Assembly: GCF_052118845.1 (NCBI RefSeq)
Contig: NZ_JBQKGJ010000002.1
Location: 124,001-188,000, forward strand
Source: Bilifractor sp002394235
GTDB lineage: Bacteria; Bacillota; Clostridia; Lachnospirales; Lachnospiraceae
Direction: 5' to 3'
DNA length: 64,000 bases
Shown: one piece after another, positions 33,854 to 43,262 of the stretch
How the letters are laid out: each line of letters begins with the position of its first letter
Position numbering within the stretch: the first letter of the stretch is position 1
Made by a program: the position numbers and the translations under genes
The notes under the pieces: generated by a model
What the model was told of the DNA's origin: nothing
The model's database searches: none
Seen by the model: the letters and a program-made list of their open reading frames with translations, nothing else

Positions 33854-35134
33854 TTAGTCTGCCTTGTAATCATCAAAATCGTACTTGATGGTTCCGAACG
33901 GAGTCTCCTGCTCACGAAGAGCGATAGACTTCGAAAGTGCCTTGATCTCATCTGCCGTCACACTGCGTCCGAGATTGCCGGAAAGAACACATCCCTCGGA
34001 AAGGAACGCTGTCTTCATGGCAATATACGGAGAATCTACGCGTGTCTCATCGGTCAGGTCTCCCCACAGATAGGAATACCACTGCAGCTGATTGTCATTG
34101 TACATCGCCATCTCCGGATGCATCAGAAGCTCCTGCTGGCCGGTAATATCTCCGATTGCGCAGTCCAGCTTATTGTCAAAGAGCTGTCCTTCGTCGTTGA
34201 CTCCGAACCACTCCAGTCTGGGTTTCTGCAGATTTCCGCCTCCAACGATCTGTCCGCCCTCCGGTACAGCCATCGGGCCGCCTGTCTGATCTACGTCGGT
34301 GAATTTCAGACCGCCGTTAGATCCGGCGATAAAGGATGTTCCGATTTCATCCATATGGATTGCCCAGTCTTCATAAATATCCATGGAAAGTCCGCCCTTG
34401 AAGCGCGCGATGGCGACACTGAGATCCTCCACCGGAGCCGTGCGGCCAACCGCCTTATCGATTGCGGGATCTGTCCAGTAATCACTTGTTGTTACTCCAT
34501 ATACGCTCTCCAGCTCCGGCATGCCAAGCACATAAAGCATCTGTGCCAGATGATAGATTCCAAGATCAAACAGAGGACCGTGAACGCCCACATCCGGGGT
34601 AATGAAATCATGGCTGAAGAACGGCATATCGTATCCGGGGCGGCCCTGACGTCTGTGTCCGACGCTTCTCGCGTGGTAAACTTTTCCAAGCTTTCCTTCC
34701 GCAATCATCTTCTTTGCGATTCTTGTCTGCGGATTATAGATGGAGCTAATCTGGACTGCCAGCTTCTGACCATACTTCTTCTGCGCATCGTAAAGGATCT
34801 TCGCATCCGCGTAGCTGGCTGCCATCGGTTTTTCCGAATAACAGGGATATCCGGCTGCCATAACCGCGGTTGCTACAGAAGTATGCAGGTTGTTGTGTAC
34901 GCAAACCTCTACCTCATCAATATCATCTCTTTTCAGCATCTCACGAAAATCCGCGTACAGATTTTTTTCCTCAATGCCATATTTTTCACCGAATGCTTTC
35001 AGGCGTTCCGGTACGATTTCAGCTGCGGCAACAACTTTAAGGTCATATCCGCGGTTTTTCAGGTTCTGGATTACCGTCATATGTCTGTGTGAAATCATTC
35101 CACATCCGATAATGGCAATTCTCAGTTCTCTCAT
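33854..35134 (-). CDS. Gfo/Idh/MocA-family oxidoreductase (1)
   Basis: About 426 residues. The Rossmann motif IAIIGCGMISHRH lies at the N-terminus, followed by the family sugar-site segment YSEKPMAASYADAK with the catalytic Lys of the EKP motif, and a C-terminal alpha/beta domain. Such enzymes oxidise or reduce sugars and inositols with NAD(P); DgpA of the puerarin C-deglycosylation system, which makes the 3-oxo-glucoside, belongs here. Start 35134 has GAGAGGAG upstream; an in-frame extension of 27 codons lacks the fold. The TIM-barrel gene follows upstream at 35334, so the two may be co-transcribed. A role in 3-oxo-sugar formation is inferred. Confidence 0.85.
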   Translation of the reverse strand: MRELRIAIIGCGMISHRHMTVIQNLKNRGYDLKVVAAAEIVPERLKAFGEKYGIEEKNLYADFREMLKRDDIDEVEVCVHNNLHTSVATAVMAAGYPCYSEKPMAASYADAKILYDAQKKYGQKLAVQISSIYNPQTRIAKKMIAEGKLGKVYHARSVGHRRQGRPGYDMPFFSHDFITPDVGVHGPLFDLGIYHLAQMLYVLGMPELESVYGVTTSDYWTDPAIDKAVGRTAPVEDLSVAIARFKGGLSMDIYEDWAIHMDEIGTSFIAGSNGGLKFTDVDQTGGPMAVPEGGQIVGGGNLQKPRLEWFGVNDEGQLFDNKLDCAIGDITGQQELLMHPEMAMYNDNQLQWYSYLWGDLTDETRVDSPYIAMKTAFLSEGCVLSGNLGRSVTADEIKALSKSIALREQETPFGTIKYDFDDYKAD

Positions 35135-35333
35135 TTCATGAACTCCTCTCTGATTTATCTTCTTTTGATCAATACCATAACCTTCTGCTATATCCGGATC
35201 AGGTTCTGAGTCCATCTCCGGATACAGGTTCTGCGCAATTCCGGTTATGTTCTATGAAACCAGTGCCGTGCAGAAGAATCTTCACTGTATTCACAATACA
35301 CTGTGCCTCTTTGTCGTGCAGAAATGCAGCCGT

Positions 35334-36176
35334 TTACCATCCGAGGATCTTCAGATATTCACGGCTTCTTCTCGCCGCCTCCAGTGGATCCAGGCTGTAA
35401 TGCTCGTCCTGCTCGACCACTACCCATTTAGCGCCGATCTCCGTGCATGTATCCAGAATCGGCTCCCAGATCTGCATACCAAATCCGACCGGACGGAATT
35501 CGAAGATGCCATCATCGCCTTCCTCTTCTTTCACGGTCGTTCCGATCAGCTTATACATGTTCTTCGGATTTCCCTCTTTGATGAAGTCCTTCAGATGAAC
35601 CACTTCGCAGCGGGCGCCGTATTTCTTCAGATATTCCACCGGTTTCTGACCAGCGACTTTGATCCAGCACAGATCCGGCTCTACTTTCAAAAGATCCTCG
35701 GGAATCTGCGTATAGATATCATCAAAGCAGAAGCTTCCGTCCGGCATCTTGACGAACTCGAAATCATGATTGTGATATTCCAGCTTGATGCCGTTCTCCT
35801 TGAAAATCCTGCCGATGCGGGTCATCTCCTCGATGACTTTCTTGTAACCTTCCGGGCTCACATTCGGTCTGTACTCCTCCGGCAGATACGGAACCGCGAT
35901 ATATTTCACACCGATCTTCTTATAGGTGTCAGCGATTCCCTGCGGATCCGCCATCATATCCACCAGCGGCACATGGGCACTGATCGGATTCAAGCCGATT
36001 TTGTCAAGTGTTTCCTTGATATATTCCGGTTCCAATCCATATAGACCTGCAAGCTCCACGCCATCATAGCCCATATCCTTGACAGACTGCATCACCTCCG
36101 GAAATCTTTCCGGTGTGTTCTCAAGAAGATCGCGTAAACCATATACCTGAATGCCAACCGGTAATCTGTTGCTCAT
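35334..36176 (-). CDS. sugar phosphate isomerase/epimerase family TIM barrel
   Basis: 280 residues of the xylose isomerase-like TIM barrel superfamily. Metal-site segments LEYHNHDFEF, VEPDLCWI, VVHLKDF and a late VVEQDEHYSLDP supply Glu, Asp, His and Glu ligands. Related proteins act as epimerases, inosose dehydratases or 3-oxo-glycoside hydrolases/lyases. GGGAGGAAA precedes the ATG. It lies directly upstream of the MocA oxidoreductase, a common pairing for 3-oxo-sugar metabolism. It differs from the deglycosidase alpha subunits in length and lacks a DUF6379 neighbour. Candidate operator C lies 170-210 bases upstream. Confidence 0.8.
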   Translation of the reverse strand: MSNRLPVGIQVYGLRDLLENTPERFPEVMQSVKDMGYDGVELAGLYGLEPEYIKETLDKIGLNPISAHVPLVDMMADPQGIADTYKKIGVKYIAVPYLPEEYRPNVSPEGYKKVIEEMTRIGRIFKENGIKLEYHNHDFEFVKMPDGSFCFDDIYTQIPEDLLKVEPDLCWIKVAGQKPVEYLKKYGARCEVVHLKDFIKEGNPKNMYKLIGTTVKEEEGDDGIFEFRPVGFGMQIWEPILDTCTEIGAKWVVVEQDEHYSLDPLEAARRSREYLKILGW

Positions 36177-36344
36177 TTTGTTTTCCTCCCTTGTTTTCTT
36201 TATGCCGAAGTACCGGAACGTCTGCGGTTAAATGCATAAATACCTGAATACCCAAATAATTGGCGTTCCATTCGCACGTTTTCTTATACTGTACTTCTTT
36301 CCGGCCTGACCGACTATTTGATTTTGACCTTCCTTTTATACATG

Positions 36345-36385
36345 TTTTGACTTCTGGTATCCAGTCCAACCGGAAAAGGTCAAAA
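36345..36385. promoter_or_regulatory. candidate operator C, TTTTGACT-N25-GGTCAAAA
   Basis: TTTTGACT (36345-36352) and GGTCAAAA (36378-36385) repeat the half-sites and spacing of site B. A further TTTTGACC lies at 36322-36329. It lies in the 298-base spacer 36177-36474, upstream of the TIM-barrel gene. Confidence 0.5.
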
Positions 36386-36474
36386 ATAAATCTCTGTTTT
36401 TATCTTCAGGCTGTTTTCGGGCCGATCGTTCTCTCCTTGTAAAGTCTTACTCTCTCTGAATAACCTTTTAAAAA

Positions 36475-38016
36475 TCAGTACCGGTAAAGCACCACACGAT
36501 ACGTCTGGGGTATCCTGCCAAACCGGACAGACATTTTTTCATCTCCATTAAGTACTCTTCCTCGTACGAACTGACCGTCGACTATGCTGCCCTCTTCCAG
36601 CCTGAGTATTTCTGTCTTATCTGCATCTTCAGGCTTCGATAAGAAGTTGATTCTGCACATGATACCTGTCAATAGAAATTCATTTTCAGAAAGCTCCATT
36701 ATAATCCCTGCCCCGAGAGGGTTTCCGCCGGACCTTGGTTCATAAGCCACCTGCATATCGTAGCGTGAAAATCGCGCAAAGGTTCCAAAATCATTTTCTC
36801 CGTGTCTTACAAAGCTGTTCAGATGAACGGTTCCGCGCAGCTGCAGAAGCAACGGTTCCATTTCCTTCAGTATCCTGTACGTTTCTGAGAGAATTTCTGC
36901 ACTTCCTTCAATTTCGAAGGCAGTCGGATCAATATTTAAGGCACGCATCACTTCCATCGGCGGACGATCCACCGCATCCGGATCCTTCGTCAGTTCCTCG
37001 ATCCCAAATGGAGAATACCCAATGGCATACTTGGATCCAAAAGCATACATACAGTATGAAGCTGTCACAGCATCTTTTCGAATCTCCGGGACAAACAGCG
37101 GGTTCTCCTCTGTCTGATACTCGTCCATTACCTTCGCGCAGTAGGGAACATAGATATCCGGTGCGAACAGATCCAACCCTGGAGCAGCAGTTCTCCAGAT
37201 CTGCTGCATAGAAACTACCGGACCTCCCGATGGATAAGATCCCGGATACCAGGGATACTGTTTCAGCCAGGCATTCACATAGCAGGGAAGCGGATAGACT
37301 TCTTTTCCGGAAGCGGTGATCTTACCTACGGCACTTCCAAAGCTCCATGCCATAAAAGCCTCCTCCGCCTCTTCCTTGAACACATCTCTCCACGTTCCTT
37401 TTTTCCCTGTTAGGTCAGTAAGCTCCGAAGGTATCCGCTGTTCAAAAGCCTCGTTTGCTGCCGCAGAATAGTCCCGGGCATCCCCAAGCATTCCCACTTC
37501 ATTTTCCACCTGCATCATGAGAACTGTATTTTCTTCCTCATCTATGCTGCGGATATACTCCATCAGAGACCGAAAACAAGTGCGGTCTTTTTCTATCGCT
37601 TCCCTGCAAAAAGGAGACACCACGGGAATTTTCTCGCCGGATTTCTTTTCTACGCGAAAATACTTCTGCGTGTCGCTCTTCATCCAGCCGGGTACGTACA
37701 TGGACTCCGCATTTTTCCAGAGCCCGAACCAGAGCAGCACAAGATGCATGTGATGAGATCTTGCCTGATTGATCAGTGCGCCTACCGAGGAAAAATCATA
37801 AACGCCCTCCTTCTCCTCAATAAGCTCCCAGTAAACGGGTGCCAGAATTGTATTCATGTGCATGCCTTCTACAGCAGGCCATACCTCCCGTTCCATGTAC
37901 TCACTGTCACTTGCGGAAGAATTGTGAATCTCTCCTCCATAAATAAAGAACGGCTGGTTCTTCACGTACAGTGTGAGAATTCCCTTCTCATCTTTTCTGA
38001 TTATCGGTGTGCTCAT
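36475..38016 (-). CDS. GH35-like beta-galactosidase family protein (DUF5597 type)
   Basis: 513 residues, no signal peptide. The catalytic domain resembles GH35/GH42 TIM barrels: FIYGGEIHNSS near residue 25, VYWELIEEKEGVYDFS near 61-76, the acid/base N172-E173 (QVENEVG) and the likely nucleophile E311 (FVPEIRK). The C-terminal region resembles the DUF5597 beta domain. It should hydrolyse terminal beta-linked sugars from glycosides taken into the cell. It is divergent from an AraC regulator at 38232, the probable controller. Substrate may be a galactoside or another beta-glycoside. Confidence 0.8.
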   Translation of the reverse strand: MSTPIIRKDEKGILTLYVKNQPFFIYGGEIHNSSASDSEYMEREVWPAVEGMHMNTILAPVYWELIEEKEGVYDFSSVGALINQARSHHMHLVLLWFGLWKNAESMYVPGWMKSDTQKYFRVEKKSGEKIPVVSPFCREAIEKDRTCFRSLMEYIRSIDEEENTVLMMQVENEVGMLGDARDYSAAANEAFEQRIPSELTDLTGKKGTWRDVFKEEAEEAFMAWSFGSAVGKITASGKEVYPLPCYVNAWLKQYPWYPGSYPSGGPVVSMQQIWRTAAPGLDLFAPDIYVPYCAKVMDEYQTEENPLFVPEIRKDAVTASYCMYAFGSKYAIGYSPFGIEELTKDPDAVDRPPMEVMRALNIDPTAFEIEGSAEILSETYRILKEMEPLLLQLRGTVHLNSFVRHGENDFGTFARFSRYDMQVAYEPRSGGNPLGAGIIMELSENEFLLTGIMCRINFLSKPEDADKTEILRLEEGSIVDGQFVRGRVLNGDEKMSVRFGRIPQTYRVVLYRY

Positions 38017-38231
38017 GACCTCTTCTCCTTTCTCTTCCGGACGCCGCCAGCACGGTCAGCCCTTATACAGCCTCTCTAATGATCAGCTGTTTATTATGAA
38101 ATACGACCTTATTGAGATACGTTATAAAAAATTATAATAATTGCCTTTTCTTCACTCAATATTAATATTATAATATTTCTATCATTATATTAATGTTCTG
38201 TAAGTACTTGCCATTCTATAAAGGAGACAAT

Positions 38232-39080
38232 ATGTTTTTTTCAATTGGTTATACCCGTTACGAAACAGATCATATCCCTCTGCGTCTTCTGATTCTCGGC
38301 ATTGACTACCTGCAGGATCCCGTAAGCCGCCCCTACGGTATGCCAATCTGGCAATGCTTTCAGGTGTCAGAAGGTACTGCTATACTAAATATCTCCGACA
38401 AACAATACCGCATTAAAAAGGGAGACGGTTTCATCATCCCCTCCCATATTCCCCATGAATATCATGCACAGGGAGATCTGCTCCGACTGAATTTTGTCGG
38501 ATTTGGTGGAAACTGCCTCGCCACGCTCGCACAGGACCTTGGTATTTCATCCCCGGGTGCTTACCACTATGCAAAACCCTCTTTCTTTTTGCAGCAGGTA
38601 ATAGAATTAGAAAAGCTCCTCGACGCAGACGCTTCCGGTACTCACCACGCAGAACTGAATAAAAAACGCACTGCATCCAAGCTGCTTTATGCATTTCTGA
38701 TAGATTTATCAGAAAATCTTTCTCTCCTGCAGGCTTCTGCTCCAGACGGAAGCCACCCGATTTCCCGGCAAATCTCTGTCTACCTGGAGGATCACTACAA
38801 TGAAGACATTTCCCTCGAACAGCTGTCAGACTCTCTGGGCTATTCGAAGGAATACATCTGCGGTATATACCGGCGTGATATGAAGAAAACGATTATCACA
38901 CATCTTACAGAAATTCGGATTGCTCATGCGAGAACAGAACTCCTCACTAACTCGAACAAAAAAATAGCCGAAATTGCTTCAGACTGCGGCTTTGCCAGTC
39001 CAAGCTATTTCGGCAAAAAATTCAGAGAATATAATCACATGACTCCGGACCAATATCGGTTACAACAAATAATCCGATAA
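38232..39080 (+). CDS. AraC-family transcriptional regulator
   Basis: 282 residues, the ordinary AraC size, unlike the fused AraC-GH39 proteins here. A cupin ligand domain (about 1-140; GDGFIIPSHIPHEY near 65-80) precedes the double helix-turn-helix (SLEQLSDSLGYSKEYICGIY and KIAEIASDCGFASPSYFGKK). AAAGGAG lies 6 bases before ATG 38232. It is divergent from the GH35-like gene across a 215-base A/T-rich spacer, and convergent with deglycosidase pair 2. It probably activates the glycosidase gene in response to a sugar. Confidence 0.85.
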   Translation: MFFSIGYTRYETDHIPLRLLILGIDYLQDPVSRPYGMPIWQCFQVSEGTAILNISDKQYRIKKGDGFIIPSHIPHEYHAQGDLLRLNFVGFGGNCLATLAQDLGISSPGAYHYAKPSFFLQQVIELEKLLDADASGTHHAELNKKRTASKLLYAFLIDLSENLSLLQASAPDGSHPISRQISVYLEDHYNEDISLEQLSDSLGYSKEYICGIYRRDMKKTIITHLTEIRIAHARTELLTNSNKKIAEIASDCGFASPSYFGKKFREYNHMTPDQYRLQQIIR

Positions 39081-39137
39081 GAAACACATATTCATTTTTC
39101 TTAGTCTTCCCGCTCTCCGGGCAGTATCTTCTGCACC

Positions 39138-40205
39138 TCAAGATGTCTTTTCCCGCTCTCCTGACAGTCTTTTCAGCATCTCATGATGCCTTCTCACCTG
39201 TTCCACCTCGTCTACCAGGTATTCTATACCCCGATCCTGCTGGTCTCTCTGTCCCTCAAATTCAGAATCAATATAGCCGTCATATCCATATTCCCGCAGA
39301 TATTTCATCGGTGTCTCATAGTCGATGCATTTGTCTTCATAATGGCCGGGCTGCCCGGGGATCTCAGTCATATTGTAGAATTTTCCGTGAATGCTTACAA
39401 TATGCGGGATAATATCAATGATATCCTCCGGCTTTGCACTGGACTCATGTGTAGCCATTCGCTCTACATCACTTCCCGGAATCCCGTGTCCCGGAAACTT
39501 CTCGTCCACTAGTGTGAGGATCTCATCGTGTGAATAATTTGCGGCATTTTCGAGAATCCAGTCCACCGCCTCAGGGTTCTTTGCGTGGCGCTTCACATAG
39601 GCAACCGCGACCTCCGAAGGCCGATACTGGAAAATACCAAAGTCCGGAACCAGTCCGATATGCTCTGTATGCGTGCGTTCCTTTAATTCCAGAAGCTCAT
39701 CCACCATGCGGAAATTTACAGCAGCCGCCATCCCTTTTTCGGCCTTGATCTGCCCGCCCGGCTTAATTGGCCAGGGAGCATGGATTTCTTTTCCGATGCG
39801 GATATCGTATTTTTCCGCAGTCGGAATACACATTTCAATAACATCTGTAGGAACAAGCACCAGTGTTCTTACATTCCGGAATCCCAGTTTGTGAGCGAGC
39901 ATGATATCCTGTTTCAGATGTTCCGCCGCTTCTTCATGGGTCATGACATGATCCCGGAACTGATGCACATCCATGTAAACATCCATTGTGACCGCTTTCA
40001 TACGGTATCTCGCCATATAGCTGTGCCAGTCATATATGAACTCCTCGGAAGGGAAGGGATAATGCGGAATTGCCGCTTCATCAATGATTTCAATTCCATC
40101 TGTTCCCAATCCCTCACGAACCTCGCGGATCTGTGCCTTCAGGTCCAGTTTTTTGAAGAACTGCGCCTGCTGATAGCTGTATAAGGATACTCCTCGTTTT
40201 ATCAT
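39138..40205 (-). CDS. C-glycoside deglycosidase-like alpha subunit, TIM barrel (pair 2)
   Basis: 355 residues, homologous to the alpha subunit of pair 1 from the first residues (RGVSLYSYQ versus RSVSLYSYQ). Metal ligands E140 (GKEIHAPW), D188 (VPDFG), H273 (SIHGKFYNMT) and E315 (DSEFEGQ) are conserved. Its ATG overlaps the stop of the DUF6379 gene by four bases (ATGA), which predicts tight translational coupling and a stoichiometric complex. It would cleave a 3-oxo-sugar C-glycoside or related substrate. Divergence from pair 1 suggests a different aglycone or sugar. Confidence 0.82.
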   Translation of the reverse strand: MIKRGVSLYSYQQAQFFKKLDLKAQIREVREGLGTDGIEIIDEAAIPHYPFPSEEFIYDWHSYMARYRMKAVTMDVYMDVHQFRDHVMTHEEAAEHLKQDIMLAHKLGFRNVRTLVLVPTDVIEMCIPTAEKYDIRIGKEIHAPWPIKPGGQIKAEKGMAAAVNFRMVDELLELKERTHTEHIGLVPDFGIFQYRPSEVAVAYVKRHAKNPEAVDWILENAANYSHDEILTLVDEKFPGHGIPGSDVERMATHESSAKPEDIIDIIPHIVSIHGKFYNMTEIPGQPGHYEDKCIDYETPMKYLREYGYDGYIDSEFEGQRDQQDRGIEYLVDEVEQVRRHHEMLKRLSGEREKTS

Positions 40206-40672
40206 TTCTCGTCCCCTCCTTCCTGTAATTTCAGATCATAATAGCAGATGTTTGCAGTTTTTCCCGCTCCTGCACCGCTTCCCGGCACCGGAGGATTTTT
40301 CACCCATTCCTCGTCCCAGGGCATATACCCATACTGTGACAAAATTGACTGCTGCAATCCTACTCTGTGGACGCCCGGCGCAAGTCCGCCTTCCTTATCT
40401 ACATAAACCATTCCTTCATCGTCAAAATCCCAGTGTTCCCAGCAGCATTTCTTGATTTCTTCGAAAGTTCGCGGTGCTTTTCCGTTAATCGCAAAGCGCT
40501 GCTTCTCTCTCGGATATTCCACACCGTCTACCGAAATATAATATCCGTTATGCAGAGACAAAAAACATCCCCGATAATCTGCAATTCGAACACCGAAACA
40601 AAATCCGACGGTCTTGCCGTCGCGGACGACATTCTTCAAGCTGTCCTTTCGGATCAGAAAATCATCAAACAT
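40202..40672 (-). CDS. C-glycoside deglycosidase-like beta subunit, DUF6379 (pair 2)
   Basis: 156 residues. It shares the DUF6379 pattern with the other pairs: GFCFGVRIADYRG, SVDGVEYPREKQRFAINGK and VDKEGGLAPGVHRVG, then YGYMPW. It is about 20 residues longer than beta 1, with a C-terminal extension (ICYYDLKLQEGGDEK). It is the first gene of the pair, 84 bases downstream of the gap following nothing but the transporter operon end at 40757, so it could also be read from that operon. Partner and role are as described for the alpha subunit. Confidence 0.8.
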   Translation of the reverse strand: MFDDFLIRKDSLKNVVRDGKTVGFCFGVRIADYRGCFLSLHNGYYISVDGVEYPREKQRFAINGKAPRTFEEIKKCCWEHWDFDDEGMVYVDKEGGLAPGVHRVGLQQSILSQYGYMPWDEEWVKNPPVPGSGAGAGKTANICYYDLKLQEGGDEK

Positions 40673-40756
40673 CCTGTTACCTCCCTTTCTTTTAGGTTCT
40701 ATTTGTGACTATTCAGCATATTACTATCTCAAGCGGAGAAGGCCACTTGCAGGCCC

Positions 40757-41452
40757 TCATCGAGAACTATCCTGCTCAACAGCCGCTCTGTCCGGCCGGC
40801 AGTCTGTCTGGCCGGTCAGCAGATAAGTGATAAAATTGCCTGCCTCCTCCGGTGAATCAGACCGGCTTCCTACTCCGATGGCAATGGCCTGCCCCCTCCC
40901 GTAGAAGCGATCCTTCGTGAGCCGTGTATCTTTCAATAGAATCCCCGAAGGACGGGATTCTCCATCCGATTCATCTTCACTGTAAATCAGATCATTCCTG
41001 TAGTCCTCTAGCACCGATTCCGGTAACACTTCCTCCAGGTTGAGAAACGCATGATTCTCAGCTTCCTTTTCAAACAGCTCCTCTTCTCCGGCAAAGACGT
41101 CGATTTCTCCGGAGAGAAACTGTGCAGCAAGAATCTGCAGGGAGGAAGCGGATCTCTGATCCTGCGCCCCGGAATCGTAATAGAGACTTGTATCCATCGT
41201 CAGCGTTTCGTCATCTGCATATCCGGCTGCTTTCCGGTAGTCCTCCACAAGACTGCTTTTCTCTGCCTCCAGGGAATCCGCTCCGACGAGCGTCACCTGC
41301 AGAACAGAGTCTGCCTTCCCTTCTTCCTGACCGCACCCTTCCAGAACTCCTGCCGAAAGCATACATAGAATCAGAATCAGCACCGTCCGCTTTTTAAACG
41401 TGTGCCTCGCGGCAGCAAGAATCCGATCCATGACTGCAGCGTTCTTATTCAT
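40757..41452 (-). CDS. small lipoprotein of the ABC transporter operon
   Basis: About 231 residues. A hydrophobic signal (VLILILCMLSAGVLEGC) ends in a lipobox cysteine near residue 35, so it should be anchored outside the membrane. The rest is acidic and resembles a shortened solute-binding-type fold, without a family I can name. Start 41452 (MNKNAAV) lies inside the end of the DUF624 gene; another in-frame ATG at 41461 is possible. It is the last gene of the binding protein-permease-DUF624 operon. It might be an accessory binding or anchoring subunit. Confidence 0.6.
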   Translation of the reverse strand: MNKNAAVMDRILAAARHTFKKRTVLILILCMLSAGVLEGCGQEEGKADSVLQVTLVGADSLEAEKSSLVEDYRKAAGYADDETLTMDTSLYYDSGAQDQRSASSLQILAAQFLSGEIDVFAGEEELFEKEAENHAFLNLEEVLPESVLEDYRNDLIYSEDESDGESRPSGILLKDTRLTKDRFYGRGQAIAIGVGSRSDSPEEAGNFITYLLTGQTDCRPDRAAVEQDSSR

Positions 41453-42224
41453 ATTTTCCATTTCTCCAGACCGGGCGGGTTGGAACAGGCTTTCCGCTTT
41501 CACCAGTATTAATCTGTTCCTTTTCACTATATTGGAGCTGTCTCGATCCGGACTTCTTCCCTTCTGTATAATCGTCATGGTATACCAGATTCCGCGCATC
41601 CTCCTCCCGCCTGTCTTCATCCGACATCCCTTTTCGGAATACTTTTTCCAGCAAGACAGAAGCAAGCCATAGAGCCGTCGCCGGCATAACCAGAACGGCG
41701 ACCGGCATCAGCCAGATAATCAGAGCCGCTCCCGCCGCAAGTAAAAAGACCGCCAGAGAAACCGGAAGACTGGAAATCATCAGCAAAGCCGCATTTTTCA
41801 TTGTCTGCCGCACCGTATTCTCAAACCGCGCAAGACACGCAAAGGTCCAGATTGCATATACCCCGATAAGGATCATCAGAATATAAAAGAAATACTGAGT
41901 GCCTTCCGGAATTCTCTCCTGGTGAATCAGCGTCTTCACTGCTGCCAGATCCAAGGATATGACTGTCAGCACCGCCAGAAGAATCATCCAGATCCCGGTG
42001 GCCTGTTTGAAATTTTCCTTAAAGCTTTTCATAAAGTCCGAGAGCATATAGCCCCGGCTGTTCTTGATGTTCTTCTGGATCGTATAATAGAATGCTGTGC
42101 AGGATGCCCCTGCAGTGACCACCGGAACACAAAGAGCAAGCCACAGAAAATTCAGTCCGATTACCGATAAGATCTTGCTGACCGCTGAAAAAAAAGGATT
42201 GTCCAGATCAAAGATTCTTGCCAT
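41445..42224 (-). CDS. DUF624 (YesL-like) membrane protein
   Basis: 259 residues with about five to six hydrophobic segments, starting with the family-typical FDLDNPFFSAVSKI and the ASCTAFYYTIQKNI segment near residue 45. DUF624 proteins are regularly encoded beside LplB/LplC-type sugar ABC transporters in Firmicutes; their exact role is unknown. The C-terminal 55 residues are hydrophilic and cytoplasmic. It lies 116 bases after the second permease and overlaps the lipoprotein gene by eight bases. Confidence 0.8.
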   Translation of the reverse strand: MARIFDLDNPFFSAVSKILSVIGLNFLWLALCVPVVTAGASCTAFYYTIQKNIKNSRGYMLSDFMKSFKENFKQATGIWMILLAVLTVISLDLAAVKTLIHQERIPEGTQYFFYILMILIGVYAIWTFACLARFENTVRQTMKNAALLMISSLPVSLAVFLLAAGAALIIWLMPVAVLVMPATALWLASVLLEKVFRKGMSDEDRREEDARNLVYHDDYTEGKKSGSRQLQYSEKEQINTGESGKPVPTRPVWRNGKYE

Positions 42225-42303
42225 ACGACTTTACCGCCTGTCTCTCTTAATAGACTTCTGTAAATACGCGCAAATATTTGCCCCAAAACTGTCCCGGCTG
42301 CGA

Positions 42304-42330
42304 ATTGCGCCGCCTGCGTAAGCGCGCAAT
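42304..42330 (-). promoter_or_regulatory. intercistronic hairpin
   Basis: ATTGCGC (42304-42310) pairs with GCGCAAT (42324-42330) in the gap between the second permease and the DUF624 gene. No U-tract follows, so it is likely an mRNA processing or stability element. Confidence 0.35.
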
Positions 42331-42340
42331 CCTGCAGAAA

Positions 42341-43243
42341 TCATTCTTTAACGCCGCCGAGCGAGATACCCGCCACGAATGCCTTCTGGAAGAAGGGATA
42401 TAAAACCATGACAGGAATAATTCCAACCACTGCCATTGCCATCCGGATTGAGTTGGACGGGAGAGATGCCGCAGCGCTGCCCGTATTGACACTCATATTT
42501 GCCAGATTCCGGATGTTGTCGATAATGCTCTTCAGCAGGAGCTGAAGGGAATACAGATTTGTGTCCGTGATATAATACAGTCCGTTTGCCCAGTCGTTCC
42601 AGTATCCAAGCCCCACCATAAGTCCGATGGTCGCGAGAATCGGAAGCGACAGCGGAAGAATGATCTTAAAGTAGATGTACCACTCTCCTGCACCGTCAAT
42701 CTTTGCCGCTTCAATCAGCGCGGGATGAATGTTGGTGGCAAAATTATTTTTATACAGAATGATAAAAAATCCATTCATGAGAAGCGTGGGAAAGATCAGT
42801 GCCCATATCGTATTCTTCACATGAAAGACACCCGTCCACATCAGGTAGGACGGCACAATGCCGCCATTGAACAGCATGGTGAAAAAGATCAAGAAAGTAA
42901 CCAGTCCCGCCCTTTTATAATCCCTTCTTGACAACGGGTATGCAAGCAGCGGTCCCACCAGAAGGTGTATCACTGTACCAATGGCTGTGACCAGTATCGT
43001 AATCCCATAGGAACGGAGAATTCCTCCTCCATTGGAGGTAAACAGATACTGATACGCATAAGCTGAAAATTTCCTCGGCCAGAAATTATAACCGAACTGC
43101 ATCAGAACAGAATCGTCCGTCAGCGAAGAAGAAAGAAGCAGAATAAAAGGAAGAATCGCACATAGCGCAAAAATCATCAGAATGATGTGAATGATGATCT
43201 GAAATCTCTTCTCTCCCTTTCCTTTTACACTTGTATCGTTCAT
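42341..43243 (-). CDS. carbohydrate ABC transporter permease (LplC type)
   Basis: 300 residues with six hydrophobic helices and the permease-ATPase coupling loop EAAKIDGAGEWYIYFKIILPLS near residues 180-201. It belongs to the CUT1 LplC/YtcP group of sugar ABC permeases. It pairs with the permease at 43263-44645 to form the membrane channel. No ATPase gene is in the operon; such systems usually borrow a shared MsmX-type ATPase. The substrate is probably an oligosaccharide or glycoside. Confidence 0.9.
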   Translation of the reverse strand: MNDTSVKGKGEKRFQIIIHIILMIFALCAILPFILLLSSSLTDDSVLMQFGYNFWPRKFSAYAYQYLFTSNGGGILRSYGITILVTAIGTVIHLLVGPLLAYPLSRRDYKRAGLVTFLIFFTMLFNGGIVPSYLMWTGVFHVKNTIWALIFPTLLMNGFFIILYKNNFATNIHPALIEAAKIDGAGEWYIYFKIILPLSLPILATIGLMVGLGYWNDWANGLYYITDTNLYSLQLLLKSIIDNIRNLANMSVNTGSAAASLPSNSIRMAMAVVGIIPVMVLYPFFQKAFVAGISLGGVKE

Positions 43244-43262
43244 TCAGACTTTCCTCCTTTCA

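Noticed and set aside
33734..35092. 452-codon plus-strand open frame opposite the MocA oxidoreductase
   Set aside because: Composition is rich in Cys, His and Arg as in antisense shadows, and the minus-strand frame carries the Rossmann and EKP motifs.
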